A DNA stretch of 64,000 nucleotides from Luteimonas sp. YGD11-2 (GTDB lineage Bacteria; Pseudomonadota; Gammaproteobacteria; Xanthomonadales; Xanthomonadaceae), in assembly GCF_004118975.1 (NCBI RefSeq), contig NZ_CP035376.1:1364001-1428000 (forward strand), given 5' to 3'. Below, in pieces: positions 54,201-63,609 of this stretch (positions are counted from its first letter, which is position 1; the number at the start of each line of letters is the position of its first letter). The notes below the pieces were generated by a model. That model was not told where the DNA came from, did no database searches, and saw only the letters and a list, made by a program, of their open reading frames with translations. The position numbers and the translations under genes are program-made.

Positions 54201-55169
54201 ATGTCATCGAGAGCCCGTGCGCTGATGCTGATGCTGGCAGTGGCCGCGATCGCAGCCGGTTGCGCCGGTGTGTCCGGCCCGGGGGCCGGGATGTCGCCGC
54301 GCGGTACCGTGCACCAGCGCATGCTCCACCCCATGCCGCGCACGGTGGTGCGCGCACGCCAGCCCGTCGCAGGGCAGGGCGCACCCGCGGCGCCGGCATT
54401 CGAGTACGCGTACATGCCACCGCGCAGCCCTGCGCTGCAGCAGATCCAAGAGCGCGTGCGCGATGCCGACATGTGGCGTCGCCTGCCCGAACTGCAGGCG
54501 ATCGACGGCATGTTCGCGCTGCCGCGGCGGCTGCGCTACGTCACCGCCGAGTGCGGCGAATTCGGCGCGTTCTACCTCCCGGCCGAGGCCGAGGTGGTGC
54601 TGTGTTACGAGACCCTGCGCACCCTGTACGAGCGTGGCCAGGAGCAGCAGCACGACCTCGGGCTGGATGCCGGTTATCCGCAGCGCTATGTGCTGGCCAA
54701 CGTGCGTTTCATCGTGCTGCACGAGACCGGGCACGCACTGGTGCACCTGCTGGACCTCCCGGTTACCGGGCGCCAGGAGGATGCGGTGGACCAGCTGGCG
54801 GCGATCCTGATGCTGCGGTTCGCGGGCCTGGATGAAACCCCGGCGCAGGTGATCGCCAACCTGCAGATGGCCGCCAACTGGCTGCTGTCGCGCAGTACCG
54901 GTGCCTACAACCTGTTCGCCTACGCCGCCGAGCATGCGCTGGGCGAGCAGCGCTACTTCAACCTGCAGTGCCTGATCTACGGCACCGACCCGGAGGAGTT
55001 CGCCGGCATGGTGGACGCCGGCGACCTCACCGCGGCACGTGCCGCCAGCTGCCCGCGCGAGACGCGCATGGCGAGCCGCGCATGGGTGCGCCTGCTGCTG
55101 CCGCACCTGGCGCCGGGCTACGAGGTGTACGGGGAAGAGGCGGAGCGCTGGTTGGGCGAGGGCGACTGA
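54201..55169 (+). CDS. DUF4344-type metallopeptidase lipoprotein
   Basis: 322 residues. Lipoprotein signal MSSRARALMLMLAVAAIAAGC (Cys21). A zinc-protease site HETGH (174-178) lies in FIVLHETGHALVHLLDLPVTG with a downstream Glu (EDAVDQLAAIL) as a likely third ligand. Cys-containing C-terminal part. Fits the DUF4344 putative metallopeptidases, periplasmic or outer-membrane anchored. Substrate unknown. Start ATG 54201, preceded by CGGCGAAACCCG. Confidence 0.85.
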   Translation: MSSRARALMLMLAVAAIAAGCAGVSGPGAGMSPRGTVHQRMLHPMPRTVVRARQPVAGQGAPAAPAFEYAYMPPRSPALQQIQERVRDADMWRRLPELQAIDGMFALPRRLRYVTAECGEFGAFYLPAEAEVVLCYETLRTLYERGQEQQHDLGLDAGYPQRYVLANVRFIVLHETGHALVHLLDLPVTGRQEDAVDQLAAILMLRFAGLDETPAQVIANLQMAANWLLSRSTGAYNLFAYAAEHALGEQRYFNLQCLIYGTDPEEFAGMVDAGDLTAARAASCPRETRMASRAWVRLLLPHLAPGYEVYGEEAERWLGEGD

Positions 55170-55325
55170 CGGCAGCCGTCCGTCATGCATGCGCGGGAAC
55201 GGCCCCGCCAGGTGGCGTGTCGCCACGGCAGCGGCGTCCGGATTTGACGTCCCCTTCCCGCGCGTCGGTCCAGACTGCGTCGCCGACCTGGCCTGCAACG
55301 GCCGCCACTTCTACTGGAAGGTGCA

Positions 55326-56975
55326 ATGGAAGGCTCTGGACTGACCGTCGACCTGTTCCGCTGGCTTCTGGCTTTGCTGCCGATCGTGGTGCTGCTGGTG
55401 CTCATGGTGCAGCTGCGCTGGACCGCGCCGCAGGCCGGGCCGATGGGAATGTTCGTCGCTGCGGCGGTGGCATTGTTCGCATTCGCCACGCCCTGGGAAA
55501 CCGTGGCCGTCGCCGGCGCCAAGGGCGTGTGGGACGCGGTGTTCATCCTCTACGTGGTGTGGCCGGCGCTGCTGTTGTACCGGGTGACCGACCAGGCCGG
55601 TGGTTACGAGGCCCTGCGCCAGGGCATCACCCGCTTCAGCCGCAACGAGTTGTTCCTGGTGGTGGCGCTCGGCTGGGTGTTCTCCTCCTTCCTGCAGGGC
55701 ATCGCGGGCTTCGGCACGCCGATCGCGGTGGTGGCGCCGCTGCTGGTCGCGTTCGGCGTGAGGCCGGTGTATGCCGTGGTGATCCCGCTGATCGGACACC
55801 TTTGGGCCAAGTTTTTCGGCACGCTCGGCGTGAGCTGGTTCGCGACCCTGCAGGTGGTGGATCTCGCCGATCCGGTGGCCACGGCGTTCCAGTCCGGCCT
55901 GCTGCTGATCATCCCGTGCGTGCTCGGCGGCTTCATGGTGGTGTGGATGTACGGGCGCTGGCAGGCGCTGCGCCATGGCTGGCCGCTGGTGCTGGTGATC
56001 GCGGCCATCCAGGGCGGCGGGCAGGCGTTGTTTGCCCTGTGGGATCCGGTGCTGTGTACCTTCCTCGCGGCGGCCGCGTCGGTGCTGGCGCTGTATCCAC
56101 TGTCGCGCTGGAAGCGCTATGCCGAGCCGGCCGAAGGCATCACCGAACGCCCGGCGATGCGCGACGACAGCCAGAAGGAGGACATCGCGCGCGAAGCGCC
56201 GATGGGCCTGGCGATGTCGTTCGTGCCCTACATCGTGCTCAGTGCGGTGGCGGTGGGTACGCTGGCCATCGACCCGCTGAAGGACGCACTGGGAGCCTTC
56301 ACCATCGGCATGCCGTTCCCGGCGGTCACCACCGGCTTCGGCATCGACAACGCAGCGGTCGAGCCGTACTCGCCATTCGCGCCGCTGACCCATCCGGGCA
56401 CCTTCCTGCTGCTGACCTCGATCGTGACCTGGCTGGTGTTCTCCGCCCGCGGCTACTACCGCACGTGGGCTTCGGGCGAAGGACCAACGGTGCTCAGGGC
56501 CACCTTCAAGGACGCGGTGCCGGCGTCGGTACCGGTGATCGCGTTCCTGGTGATGGCGCGGCTGATGGATCACTCCGGACAGAACGAGATGCTGGCGCTC
56601 GGCATCGCCGAAGTGGCCCCGGCGTACGTGTTCGCCGCCCTGTCGGCCAGCATCGGCGCACTGGGCGCGTTCATGACGTCGAGCAGCACCTCGTCGAACG
56701 TCCTGTTCTCCGACCTGCAGCACACGGTCGCACGCCTGAAGGGCCTGCCGGAGGCGGCCATCATCGCCGCGCAGAGTGCGGGTGGTTCGATCGGCAACGC
56801 GATCGCACCGGCCAACGTGGTGCTGGGTGCCAGTACCGCGGGCATCGCCGGCAGGGAAGGCGAGATCCTGCGCAAGGTGATTCCGTGGACGATCGTCGCG
56901 CTGCTGGTCACCGGCGCGGCAACCGTACTGCTGGTGCTGGCGACCGGTGGCCTGGCCATGGGGGGGCAGTCATGA
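55326..56975 (+). CDS. LctP-family (L-lactate permease-like) transporter, copy 1
   Basis: 549 residues, about 13 helices, LctP/GlcA family: GWVFSSFLQGIAGFGTPIAVVAPLLVAFGV, TSSSTSSNVLFSDLQ, AQSAGGSIGNAIAPANVVLG. The family imports lactate or glycolate with protons. Substrate here may differ because of the GGT-like enzyme downstream. ATG 55326 follows GGAAGGTG. The next gene overlaps by four bases. Similar to the second copy at 58870-60513 (shared FLQGI[AT]GF motif). Confidence 0.9.
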   Translation: MEGSGLTVDLFRWLLALLPIVVLLVLMVQLRWTAPQAGPMGMFVAAAVALFAFATPWETVAVAGAKGVWDAVFILYVVWPALLLYRVTDQAGGYEALRQGITRFSRNELFLVVALGWVFSSFLQGIAGFGTPIAVVAPLLVAFGVRPVYAVVIPLIGHLWAKFFGTLGVSWFATLQVVDLADPVATAFQSGLLLIIPCVLGGFMVVWMYGRWQALRHGWPLVLVIAAIQGGGQALFALWDPVLCTFLAAAASVLALYPLSRWKRYAEPAEGITERPAMRDDSQKEDIAREAPMGLAMSFVPYIVLSAVAVGTLAIDPLKDALGAFTIGMPFPAVTTGFGIDNAAVEPYSPFAPLTHPGTFLLLTSIVTWLVFSARGYYRTWASGEGPTVLRATFKDAVPASVPVIAFLVMARLMDHSGQNEMLALGIAEVAPAYVFAALSASIGALGAFMTSSSTSSNVLFSDLQHTVARLKGLPEAAIIAAQSAGGSIGNAIAPANVVLGASTAGIAGREGEILRKVIPWTIVALLVTGAATVLLVLATGGLAMGGQS

Positions 56976-57193
56976 GCAATCTCGCCGCGCTGACGCTTTC
57001 GCTGGTGCTGCTGCTGGTGGCGTTTCCGCTGATCAGCCTTGGCACCTGGAACGACAACCCCGCGCTGTGGTGGGCGGGCCTGCTGGCGCTTGCCGCCGGG
57101 GGCCTGCTGCCGCCGCTGCGGCGCTTCATTGGTCGCCTGCGCGCCGACCCCCCGACCGCGGTGGGCCTGTGCGAGGACGAGCGCGTTTCCTGA
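56972..57193 (+). CDS. small membrane protein coupled to LctP copy 1
   Basis: 73 residues. ATG 56972 overlaps the permease stop (ATGA). Two hydrophobic helices (LTLSLVLLLVAFPLISLG and LWWAGLLALAAGGLLPPL) and a charged tail. A similar small protein follows the second permease, so the pair is probably a conserved permease plus small subunit. No family recognised. Confidence 0.75.
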   Translation: MSNLAALTLSLVLLLVAFPLISLGTWNDNPALWWAGLLALAAGGLLPPLRRFIGRLRADPPTAVGLCEDERVS

Positions 57194-57223
57194 AAACGCG
57201 TTCCTGCAAATAGGAGGATCACG

Positions 57224-58876
57224 ATGAGCCATCCCGACGGGCCCCGGACAGGCCGCCCCCCTACCTACGCTTCGCGCGGCATGGTGAGTACGCCGCATGT
57301 GCTGGCCAGCTCGGCCGGGCTGGAGGCGCTGCAACGCGGCGGCAGCGCGGTGGACGCGGCGATCGCCGCCAATGCGGTGCTGTGCGTGGTGTATCCGCAC
57401 ATGGCCGGGCTCGGCGGCGACGGCTTCTGGCTGATCGGCGGTGGCGGAAGCGACGGCGTCGCGGCGCTGCATGCCAGCGGCCCGGCCGCGCGCGCGGCGA
57501 CACCGGAGTTCTACCGCGAGCGTGGCTGCACCGACGCGATCCCGATGCGCGGCGCGATGGCCGCGCTGACCGTGCCCGGCGCGGTCGACGGCTGGCGGCT
57601 GGCACATGAGCGCCATGGCCGGCTGCCATGGGCGGACCTGTTCACTGCGGCGATCCACTACGCGCGCGAGGGCATGCCGGTCAGCCGCTCGCTGGCGGAC
57701 TGGCTGGTGACCGATGCGGCGCTGCTGCGCGACTACCCGCGGACCGCCAGCATCTTCCTGCCCGAGGGCGATCCCCAGCGCGAGGGCGCCAGGCTGGTGC
57801 AGCAGGCGTTGGCGCGCACGCTCGAGACCATCGCGCAGGGCGGCGCACGCGCGCTTTACGAGGGCGAGCTGCCCGCGCGGATCTGCGCCGGCCTGCGCGA
57901 GGCGGGTTCGCCGCTGGAGGCCGGCGACTTCGCCGCGTACCACGCGCGCTGGGTGGACCCGATCCGCTCCAGCTACCGCGGCTACGACGTGGTGCAGATG
58001 CCGCCCAATACCCAGGGCTTCGCCGCGCTGCAGATCCTCAACCTGCTGGAAGGCTTCGACGTGGCCGCATGGGGCGAGGGCACCGCGGACTATTACCACC
58101 ACATGGCGGAAGTGGTGAAGGTGGCCTTCGCCGACCGCGACGAATGGCTGACCGACCCCGCGCACGTGGACATCCCGCTCGAACGCCTGCTGTCGAAGGA
58201 ATACGCCGACGAGCGCCGCCGGCTGATCGACCCCCGGCGCGCGCTGGGCAAGGTCGAGCCCGGCGTCCGCTTCGGCGGCCATGCGCAACGCGAGGCGCCC
58301 GGTGGCGACACCTGCTATTTCTGCGCCGTGGACGACGACGGGCTGGTGGTTTCGCTGATCCAGTCGATCTACCACGACTTCGGCTCATGCGTGACCGGCG
58401 GCGATACCGGCGTGATCCTGCAGAACCGCGGCTCGTTCTTCTCGCTCGATGCCGCGCATCCCAACTGCCTTGCACCGGGCAAGCAGACCTTCCATACCCT
58501 GGTGCCGGCGATGCTGCTCGACGACGGCGCGCCGGTGCTTGCCTTCGGCACCATGGGCGGCGAAGGCCAGCCGCAGACCCAGGCCGCCATGCTGACCCGG
58601 CTGATCGATTTCGGTTATGACGTGCAGCAGGCCATCGAGGCGCCACGCTGGCTGATGGGCCGCACCTGGGGCACCGCGACCAGTGCGCTGTCGCTGGAGG
58701 CGCGCATTCCCGAGCAGGCGATCCGCGAACTCACCCTGCGCGGGCAGCCGGTGCAGGTGGTCGCCGGCTGGAGCGGCACCATGGGGCATGCGCAGGCGAT
58801 CCGCATCCATCGCGACACCGGGTTCCTCGAAGGCGGCGCCGACCCCCGTGGAGACGGCGCGGCTCTGGGATGGTGA
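57224..58876 (+). CDS. gamma-glutamyltransferase-family Ntn hydrolase, cytoplasmic
   Basis: 550 residues. GGT fold: ASSAGLEALQRGGSAVDAAIAANAVLCVV at the start, self-cleaving nucleophile Thr363 in GGDTCYFCAVD, later GTMGGEGQPQTQA. Most secreted GGTs have a signal peptide; this one begins MSHPDGPRTGRPP with none, so it probably works in the cytoplasm, as acylase or gamma-glutamyl hydrolase-like. TAGGAGGA precedes ATG 57224. It sits between two LctP-type permeases and overlaps the second by seven bases, suggesting the permeases import its substrate. Confidence 0.88.
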   Translation: MSHPDGPRTGRPPTYASRGMVSTPHVLASSAGLEALQRGGSAVDAAIAANAVLCVVYPHMAGLGGDGFWLIGGGGSDGVAALHASGPAARAATPEFYRERGCTDAIPMRGAMAALTVPGAVDGWRLAHERHGRLPWADLFTAAIHYAREGMPVSRSLADWLVTDAALLRDYPRTASIFLPEGDPQREGARLVQQALARTLETIAQGGARALYEGELPARICAGLREAGSPLEAGDFAAYHARWVDPIRSSYRGYDVVQMPPNTQGFAALQILNLLEGFDVAAWGEGTADYYHHMAEVVKVAFADRDEWLTDPAHVDIPLERLLSKEYADERRRLIDPRRALGKVEPGVRFGGHAQREAPGGDTCYFCAVDDDGLVVSLIQSIYHDFGSCVTGGDTGVILQNRGSFFSLDAAHPNCLAPGKQTFHTLVPAMLLDDGAPVLAFGTMGGEGQPQTQAAMLTRLIDFGYDVQQAIEAPRWLMGRTWGTATSALSLEARIPEQAIRELTLRGQPVQVVAGWSGTMGHAQAIRIHRDTGFLEGGADPRGDGAALGW

Positions 58877-60513
58877 GCCCGTCCGGGCTGCCACTGACCC
58901 TGCCGCTGTGGCTGGCGGCGATCGCCCCGCTGGGCCTGGTGCTGGTGCTGTTGATCTGGCGTCGGTGGAAGGCGCCCAGTGCGGCCGCGGTGGGCTGGTT
59001 TCTCGCAGCGGCGCTGGCGCTTTGGGTATTCGAGGCGGCGCCGGCGATCATTGCGTTGCAGTCGGTCAAGGGCGTCTGGGACGCGTTGTTCATCGCCTAC
59101 GTGATCCTGCCGGCGCTGCTGCTCTACGAGATCTGCGACGAGGCCGGCGCCTTCCGCGCGATCCGCAGCGGGATCGAGGTGATCACGCCGAACCGCCTGC
59201 TGCACGTGCTGGCGTTCGCGTGGGTATTTCCCTCGTTCCTGCAGGGCATCACCGGCTTCAGTGCGCCGATCGCGGTGGCGGCGCCGTTGCTGCTCGCCAT
59301 CGGCGTGCGGCCGGTCTGGGCGGTGGTGCTGCCGATCATCGGCCATGCCTGGGGCAAGACCTTCGGCACCCTGGGCATCGCCTGGGAGGCGCTGGTGCGG
59401 GTGGCCGACACCGCCGATCCGGCGCTGCTGGTGCTGGTGACCGGCATCATGCTGGGGCTGGCCGCGGTGCTTGGCGGCGTGGCCATTGCGTGGCTGTTCG
59501 GGCGCTGGCGGGCGATTGCCGAAAGCTGGCCGGTGCTGGTGGTGTGCGGGCTGCTGATGGCGGGCGGGCAGCTGGCGATCGCCTACGTGGCCCCCAACCT
59601 GTCGGCGCTGGTACCGAGTGCCGCGGCGCTGCTGGCGATCCTGGTGTTCGCACGGCTGCGCTACCGTAGCCCCACCAGGATCGATTCCGGCCTGCTGGCC
59701 GAAGACGGCGGGCAGGCGCGGCACGAGGCGACGGCGCACCCCACGCCATCGCGACACCCGCCGATGCCGCTCTGGCTGGCATTCGGCCCGTACCTGCTGC
59801 TCACCGTGCTGATGATGGTGGTGGAACTGGTTCCGGCGATCCGTGACCCGCTGGCGTCGCTGCGTTTCGGGCTGCCGTTTCCCGGCTATGCCACCGGCTA
59901 CGACGTCGAAACGGCGCCCACCCCGGCCTACCGGGCGTTCTCGCCGCTGGTGCATCCGGGCACGGTGCTGCTGCTCACCAGCGTGCTGGCCTTTGCGTAT
60001 TTCCGTATCCGCGGCTACATCCCGGGCCGGCGCATCGACGACATCACCGTGGACGCGCTGCGCACCTCGATCCCCACGGTGATGGCGCTGGCGGCGTTCG
60101 TGCCGCTGGCACTGGTGATGGAAGGCGCGGGCATGACCCTGCAACTGGCCGCCGGCCTGGGCGAGGTGGCGACGCCGCCGGTGTACGTGCTGCTGTCACC
60201 GCTGGTGGGTGCACTGGGCGGCTTCCTGATGGGCAGCAACCTGTCGGCCAATATCCTGTTCGGGCCTTTGCAGGAACAGGCCGCGCAGGCACTGGGCGTC
60301 GAGCCCGCGTTCGTGCTGGCAGCGCAGACCGCCGGCGCGGCGATCGGCTCGTCGCTGGCGCTGCCGGCGGTGCTGATGGGGCTCGGCGTGGTGGGTGCGC
60401 ACGGGCAGGTGGCCGATGCGCTCAAGCGCATGTTTCCGTTCGTGGCGGTGACCCTGGCGCTGCTGGCCCTGGTCGCGCTGGCGGGCACGATGCTCCATCC
60501 GGTGGGAGGCTGA
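58870..60513 (+). CDS. LctP-family transporter, copy 2
   Basis: 547 residues with the same topology as copy 1: FPSFLQGITGFSAPIAVAAPLLLAIGV, IGHAWGKTFGTLGIAWEA, GSNLSANILFGPLQEQ, AQTAGAAIGSSLALPAV. ATG 58870 lies inside the GGT-like gene's end. The STSSN-type motif of copy 1 is replaced by NLSAN, so substrates may differ. The next small gene starts one base after its stop. Confidence 0.88.
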   Translation: MVSPSGLPLTLPLWLAAIAPLGLVLVLLIWRRWKAPSAAAVGWFLAAALALWVFEAAPAIIALQSVKGVWDALFIAYVILPALLLYEICDEAGAFRAIRSGIEVITPNRLLHVLAFAWVFPSFLQGITGFSAPIAVAAPLLLAIGVRPVWAVVLPIIGHAWGKTFGTLGIAWEALVRVADTADPALLVLVTGIMLGLAAVLGGVAIAWLFGRWRAIAESWPVLVVCGLLMAGGQLAIAYVAPNLSALVPSAAALLAILVFARLRYRSPTRIDSGLLAEDGGQARHEATAHPTPSRHPPMPLWLAFGPYLLLTVLMMVVELVPAIRDPLASLRFGLPFPGYATGYDVETAPTPAYRAFSPLVHPGTVLLLTSVLAFAYFRIRGYIPGRRIDDITVDALRTSIPTVMALAAFVPLALVMEGAGMTLQLAAGLGEVATPPVYVLLSPLVGALGGFLMGSNLSANILFGPLQEQAAQALGVEPAFVLAAQTAGAAIGSSLALPAVLMGLGVVGAHGQVADALKRMFPFVAVTLALLALVALAGTMLHPVGG

Positions 60514-60514
60514 C

Positions 60515-60733
60515 ATGGCGTGGTGGAAGGACCCGGTGTGGGAGCAGGGCATCGCGCTGGTGCTGGTGATTATCGGCGCGGGGTTGATCTGGTCGGGTGC
60601 GTCCCAGTCTGGAAAGCTGGATGTCCACGCCTTCTGGGGCGCGGTGCTGTTCTCGATCGGCCTCGCCCTGCCCATCGCGGCGCAACTTGGCCTGCGCCAG
60701 CGTCTGCGTCCGGACCGTACGGACGACATCTGA
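60515..60733 (+). CDS. small membrane protein coupled to LctP copy 2
   Basis: 72 residues, MAWWKDPVWEQGIALVLVIIG, with two hydrophobic helices and a charged C-terminus. ATG 60515 follows the permease stop by one base, with GGGAGG upstream. Counterpart of 56972-57193 by size, topology and position, though the sequences have diverged. Confidence 0.72.
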   Translation: MAWWKDPVWEQGIALVLVIIGAGLIWSGASQSGKLDVHAFWGAVLFSIGLALPIAAQLGLRQRLRPDRTDDI

Positions 60734-60783
60734 CCGCGATGATGCCGCGGGGCAGGACGGCCGCTGAGCTCTACGCCCTGGGC

Positions 60784-60849
60784 GGCCTATGCTGGCGTCA
60801 TGAAGGAGCCGGCCAAAAACGTTCTGGAATCTCCGCGGGTGCACCGGAT
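60784..60849 (+). pseudogene. 5' remnant duplicated from the 62786 gene
   Basis: The segment from CCTATGCTGGCG through ATGAAGGAGCCGGCC to CGTTCTGGAATCTCCGCGGG closely matches 62770-62836, upstream sequence plus the first codons of the 62786-63547 gene, including 22 identical bases in a row. One extra A shifts the frame relative to the intact gene, and nothing beyond about 20 codons is retained. It lies just before the glutaminase start. Confidence 0.7.
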
Positions 60850-60882
60850 AGGCTGCTCGTCCCTGTACGCCTCGGACGCCGC

Positions 60883-61836
60883 ATGCGCAGACCACCGCAC
60901 AATCCCTACGACCTCAGCCGCGTGGACCTCGACGATATCCTCGGCACCATCAATGACGAGGTCCGCAAGCGCTTCGGCGAAGGCAGGGTGGCCGATTACA
61001 TTCCCTCGCTTGCCGACGTGCCCAAGGACCGCTTCGGCATGGCGCTGGCGCTGCTGGACGGCACGGTGCATGAGGTGGGGCACGCGCGCGAGCGGTTCTC
61101 GATCCAGAGCGTGTCGAAGGTCTACACGCTGACGCTTGCACTGGAGGCCATCGGCGGCCGGCTGTGGGAGCGCGTGGACCGCGAGCCTTCCGGCGACTCG
61201 TTCAATTCGCTGATTCAGCTCGAGCACGAGAAGGGCATCCCCCGGAATCCCTTCATGAATGCCGGCGCCCTGGTGACCGCCGACGTGGTGCTGTCGAGCT
61301 ACGACGACGCCGAAGCCACGCTGCTGGACTTCATGCGTGCACGCTCGGGCAACCCCGACGTGGGCACCGACGAGGTGGTGGCGAAGTCCGAGCGCGAGAG
61401 CGGCTACCGCAACGTGGCGCTCGCCAACTTCATCCGCAGCTACGACAACCTGCACAACGACGTGCAGGACGTGCTGGATTTCTATTACCTGCAGTGCTCG
61501 CTGCGGATGGACTGCGTGGACCTTGCGCGCAGCGTGCAGTACCTGGCCGATGGTGGCCGTTGCGGACCGTCGGGTGCGCAGGTGACCACCAGCGAAGGGG
61601 CCACCCGCATCAACTCGGTGATGATGACGGCGGGCACCTACGATGCAGCCGGGGATTTCGCCTACTACGTGGGGCTGCCGGCCAAGAGCGGGGTCGGCGG
61701 CGGCATCGTCGCGGTGGTGCCGCACGTGATGGGCCTGTGCGTGTGGTCGCCGGCGCTGGACGACAAGGGCAACTCGCTGCTCGGCCGCTATGCGTTGCAC
61801 CGTTTCACGCGGATGACGGGCTTGTCGGTGTTCTGA
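60883..61836 (+). CDS. glsA: glutaminase A (serine-dependent beta-lactamase-like)
   Basis: 317 residues. Hydrolyses glutamine to glutamate and ammonia. Ser76-x-x-Lys79 in FSIQSVSKVYTL, Asn in NPFMNAGAL, KSERESGYRN, GRCGPSG, and VSARQ-equivalent late KSGVGGGIVAVVP. Start ATG 60883 gives MRRPPHNPYDLSRVDLDDIL, slightly longer than YbaS-type homologues. Fits the gamma-glutamyl theme of the preceding operon. Confidence 0.93.
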   Translation: MRRPPHNPYDLSRVDLDDILGTINDEVRKRFGEGRVADYIPSLADVPKDRFGMALALLDGTVHEVGHARERFSIQSVSKVYTLTLALEAIGGRLWERVDREPSGDSFNSLIQLEHEKGIPRNPFMNAGALVTADVVLSSYDDAEATLLDFMRARSGNPDVGTDEVVAKSERESGYRNVALANFIRSYDNLHNDVQDVLDFYYLQCSLRMDCVDLARSVQYLADGGRCGPSGAQVTTSEGATRINSVMMTAGTYDAAGDFAYYVGLPAKSGVGGGIVAVVPHVMGLCVWSPALDDKGNSLLGRYALHRFTRMTGLSVF

Positions 61837-62020
61837 GCGCTGCCGGTGCTGCCCGCATCTGCGACTGGCGCCATTGCCGGGCGCGTTGCCGCTTCCAGGC
61901 CGGTCTGATCCATGCGTGGATCGCGCGGAGGGGGGAGGCGTAAAGCATCGGGGGGCCGGGCCGATAGAGAACTGGCGTTCGCACACCGACATGGACGAAC
62001 AGAAGGAAGGGGCAGGGACG

Positions 62021-62740
62021 ATGGGACTGGATGGATACCGGTACGCAGCGGCGATTACGGCGTCGGGCGTGTTGGCCGGGCGGATGCTGGCGATCGGCCT
62101 CTCGCTGATGATTGCGGCGTGCGCACCGCGCGACGCCGAGACCACCGGGGAGCGTCCGCCACGTGCCGGCGAACCACTGAATCCGCTGCGAACGGCCGCA
62201 CAGGTGGCCAGCATCCGCAGCTCGGCCCTGCTCGGTGATCGCGACGGTGTGCAGGCGGGTATGGAGGCGCTCAACGACGACTTCCGACGGTCCATCCGGC
62301 TCGCCGATGTGTCCAGGCCCGTGGATCGCGAAGCCGCGCGCGCGGCCGCCCGCGAGGTGCCGGGTGTGCGTTCGGTGGCATGGATCGATCGCGAAAACAT
62401 TTTCGCGATCGTGTCCCATGATGCCGCGCGCAGTCACGACACCATCGATGCGATCTGCGTAGCGCTCGATCCGTTGGGAGACACGCTGGGCGTGGTGGTC
62501 AATCTCCAGAGTGGCGCGGCCACCACCGGCGACGCACTGGAGATCCTGAGCCGGAACTGCCAGCTCGAGCCGGGGGAGCGCGCGATGTTCCAGCGCAACC
62601 GCCAGGTGGACGTCATCGCGCCGGAGTTGCGGGCGCTGCACAAGCGCAACAACGCCAGTGCGGAGCCGGACCTGCATGCACTTCGCCGCAGGCAGGCCGA
62701 GGCCATGAAAGTGATCGAAGACACGACGCCGACGTTCTGA
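62021..62740 (+). CDS. putative lipoprotein, hypothetical
   Basis: 239 residues from ATG 62021, with AGGAAGGGGCAGGG just upstream. The signal MLAIGLSLMIAAC (Cys33-34 region) is of lipoprotein type, preceded by a longer N-region; an upstream in-frame ATG 61991 is possible. The soluble part (VRSVAWIDRENIFAIVSHDA, CVALDPLGDTLGVVVNLQ) has two Cys that may form a disulphide. No family recognised. Confidence 0.72.
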   Translation: MGLDGYRYAAAITASGVLAGRMLAIGLSLMIAACAPRDAETTGERPPRAGEPLNPLRTAAQVASIRSSALLGDRDGVQAGMEALNDDFRRSIRLADVSRPVDREAARAAAREVPGVRSVAWIDRENIFAIVSHDAARSHDTIDAICVALDPLGDTLGVVVNLQSGAATTGDALEILSRNCQLEPGERAMFQRNRQVDVIAPELRALHKRNNASAEPDLHALRRRQAEAMKVIEDTTPTF

Positions 62741-62785
62741 CCCGCCCGGCATCGCGGCTTCACGCCTGGCGCCTATGCTTGCGCG

Positions 62786-63547
62786 ATGAAGCAGCTGGCC
62801 GAAACGTTCTGGAATCTCCGCGGGGTGTACCGGGTGGGCGGCGTGCTCGATATCGGCACGCATATGTCGATCGTGCGGCGGCCGGACGGCCGATACGTGG
62901 TGATCGATGGCTGCGCACTCGATGAGCCGCAACGCAGGGCGCTGATGGCACTGACCGGCGACGGCGCGCTGGTGGGTGCGGTGGTGCATGTGCACCCGTT
63001 CCACACCCTGCATGTGGAAGCCACGCACCGGCTGTTCCCGGCGGCAGCCCTGTATGGCACCGCGCGGCATCGCCGCAAGGCACCGTCGCTGCCGTGGGCC
63101 GGCACGCCGGTGGAGGAATGGGGTGGCGACCACCCGCTGGCGGACGTGTTCGATCTTTCAGTGCCCGATGGCGTCGACTTCGTCTGCCCGGACGAGCGCG
63201 TGCACGTGGCCTCGGTGCTGGTGCGACACCGAAGCGAAGGCCTCGTCCATGTCGACGACACCTTCAATGTGGTGGCAGCGCCGGGAATCCTGCGCGGTGT
63301 GCTTCCACAGTCGTCGCTACGCATGCACCCGATGCTTGCGCGTGGGCTGAAGCAGACCGCGGGCGCCGCGGATGCCTACGCGGCGTGGGCCCGGCGCGTG
63401 GCGGTGGAGTGGGCCGATACCCGGATCGTGTGCGCCGCGCACTCGGCCGTGCGGACACTTCCAGCGGGCGGCTTCAGGGAGGAAGTGCATGCGGCGCTGG
63501 CGCGCGTGTCCCGCACGCTGGAGCGCCATCGCGCCCGACACGGGTAA
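62786..63547 (+). CDS. conserved hypothetical, possibly metallo-beta-lactamase fold
   Basis: 253 residues, MKQLAETFWNLRGVYRVGGV. Shows VHVHPFHTLHVEATH at about residue 68 and later VVAAPGILRGVL and VCAAHSAVRTL. The pattern recalls metallo-beta-lactamase-fold hypothetical proteins with an altered metal site (HxHxxH reads HVHPFH), so catalysis is uncertain. Its 5' end is duplicated as a remnant at 60784. Single gene, ATG 62786. Confidence 0.7.
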   Translation: MKQLAETFWNLRGVYRVGGVLDIGTHMSIVRRPDGRYVVIDGCALDEPQRRALMALTGDGALVGAVVHVHPFHTLHVEATHRLFPAAALYGTARHRRKAPSLPWAGTPVEEWGGDHPLADVFDLSVPDGVDFVCPDERVHVASVLVRHRSEGLVHVDDTFNVVAAPGILRGVLPQSSLRMHPMLARGLKQTAGAADAYAAWARRVAVEWADTRIVCAAHSAVRTLPAGGFREEVHAALARVSRTLERHRARHG

Positions 63548-63609
63548 CCGGCAAGGTGCGCGGCAGGCGCGCGTACGGCGCGCCCGCGGGTATCGGCAAG
63601 CGTGGTGCC

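Noticed and set aside
55170..55325. Possible short coding fragment ending ACNGRHFYWKVQWKALD
   Set aside because: No start or family, and it overlaps the leader of the LctP gene; insufficient support.
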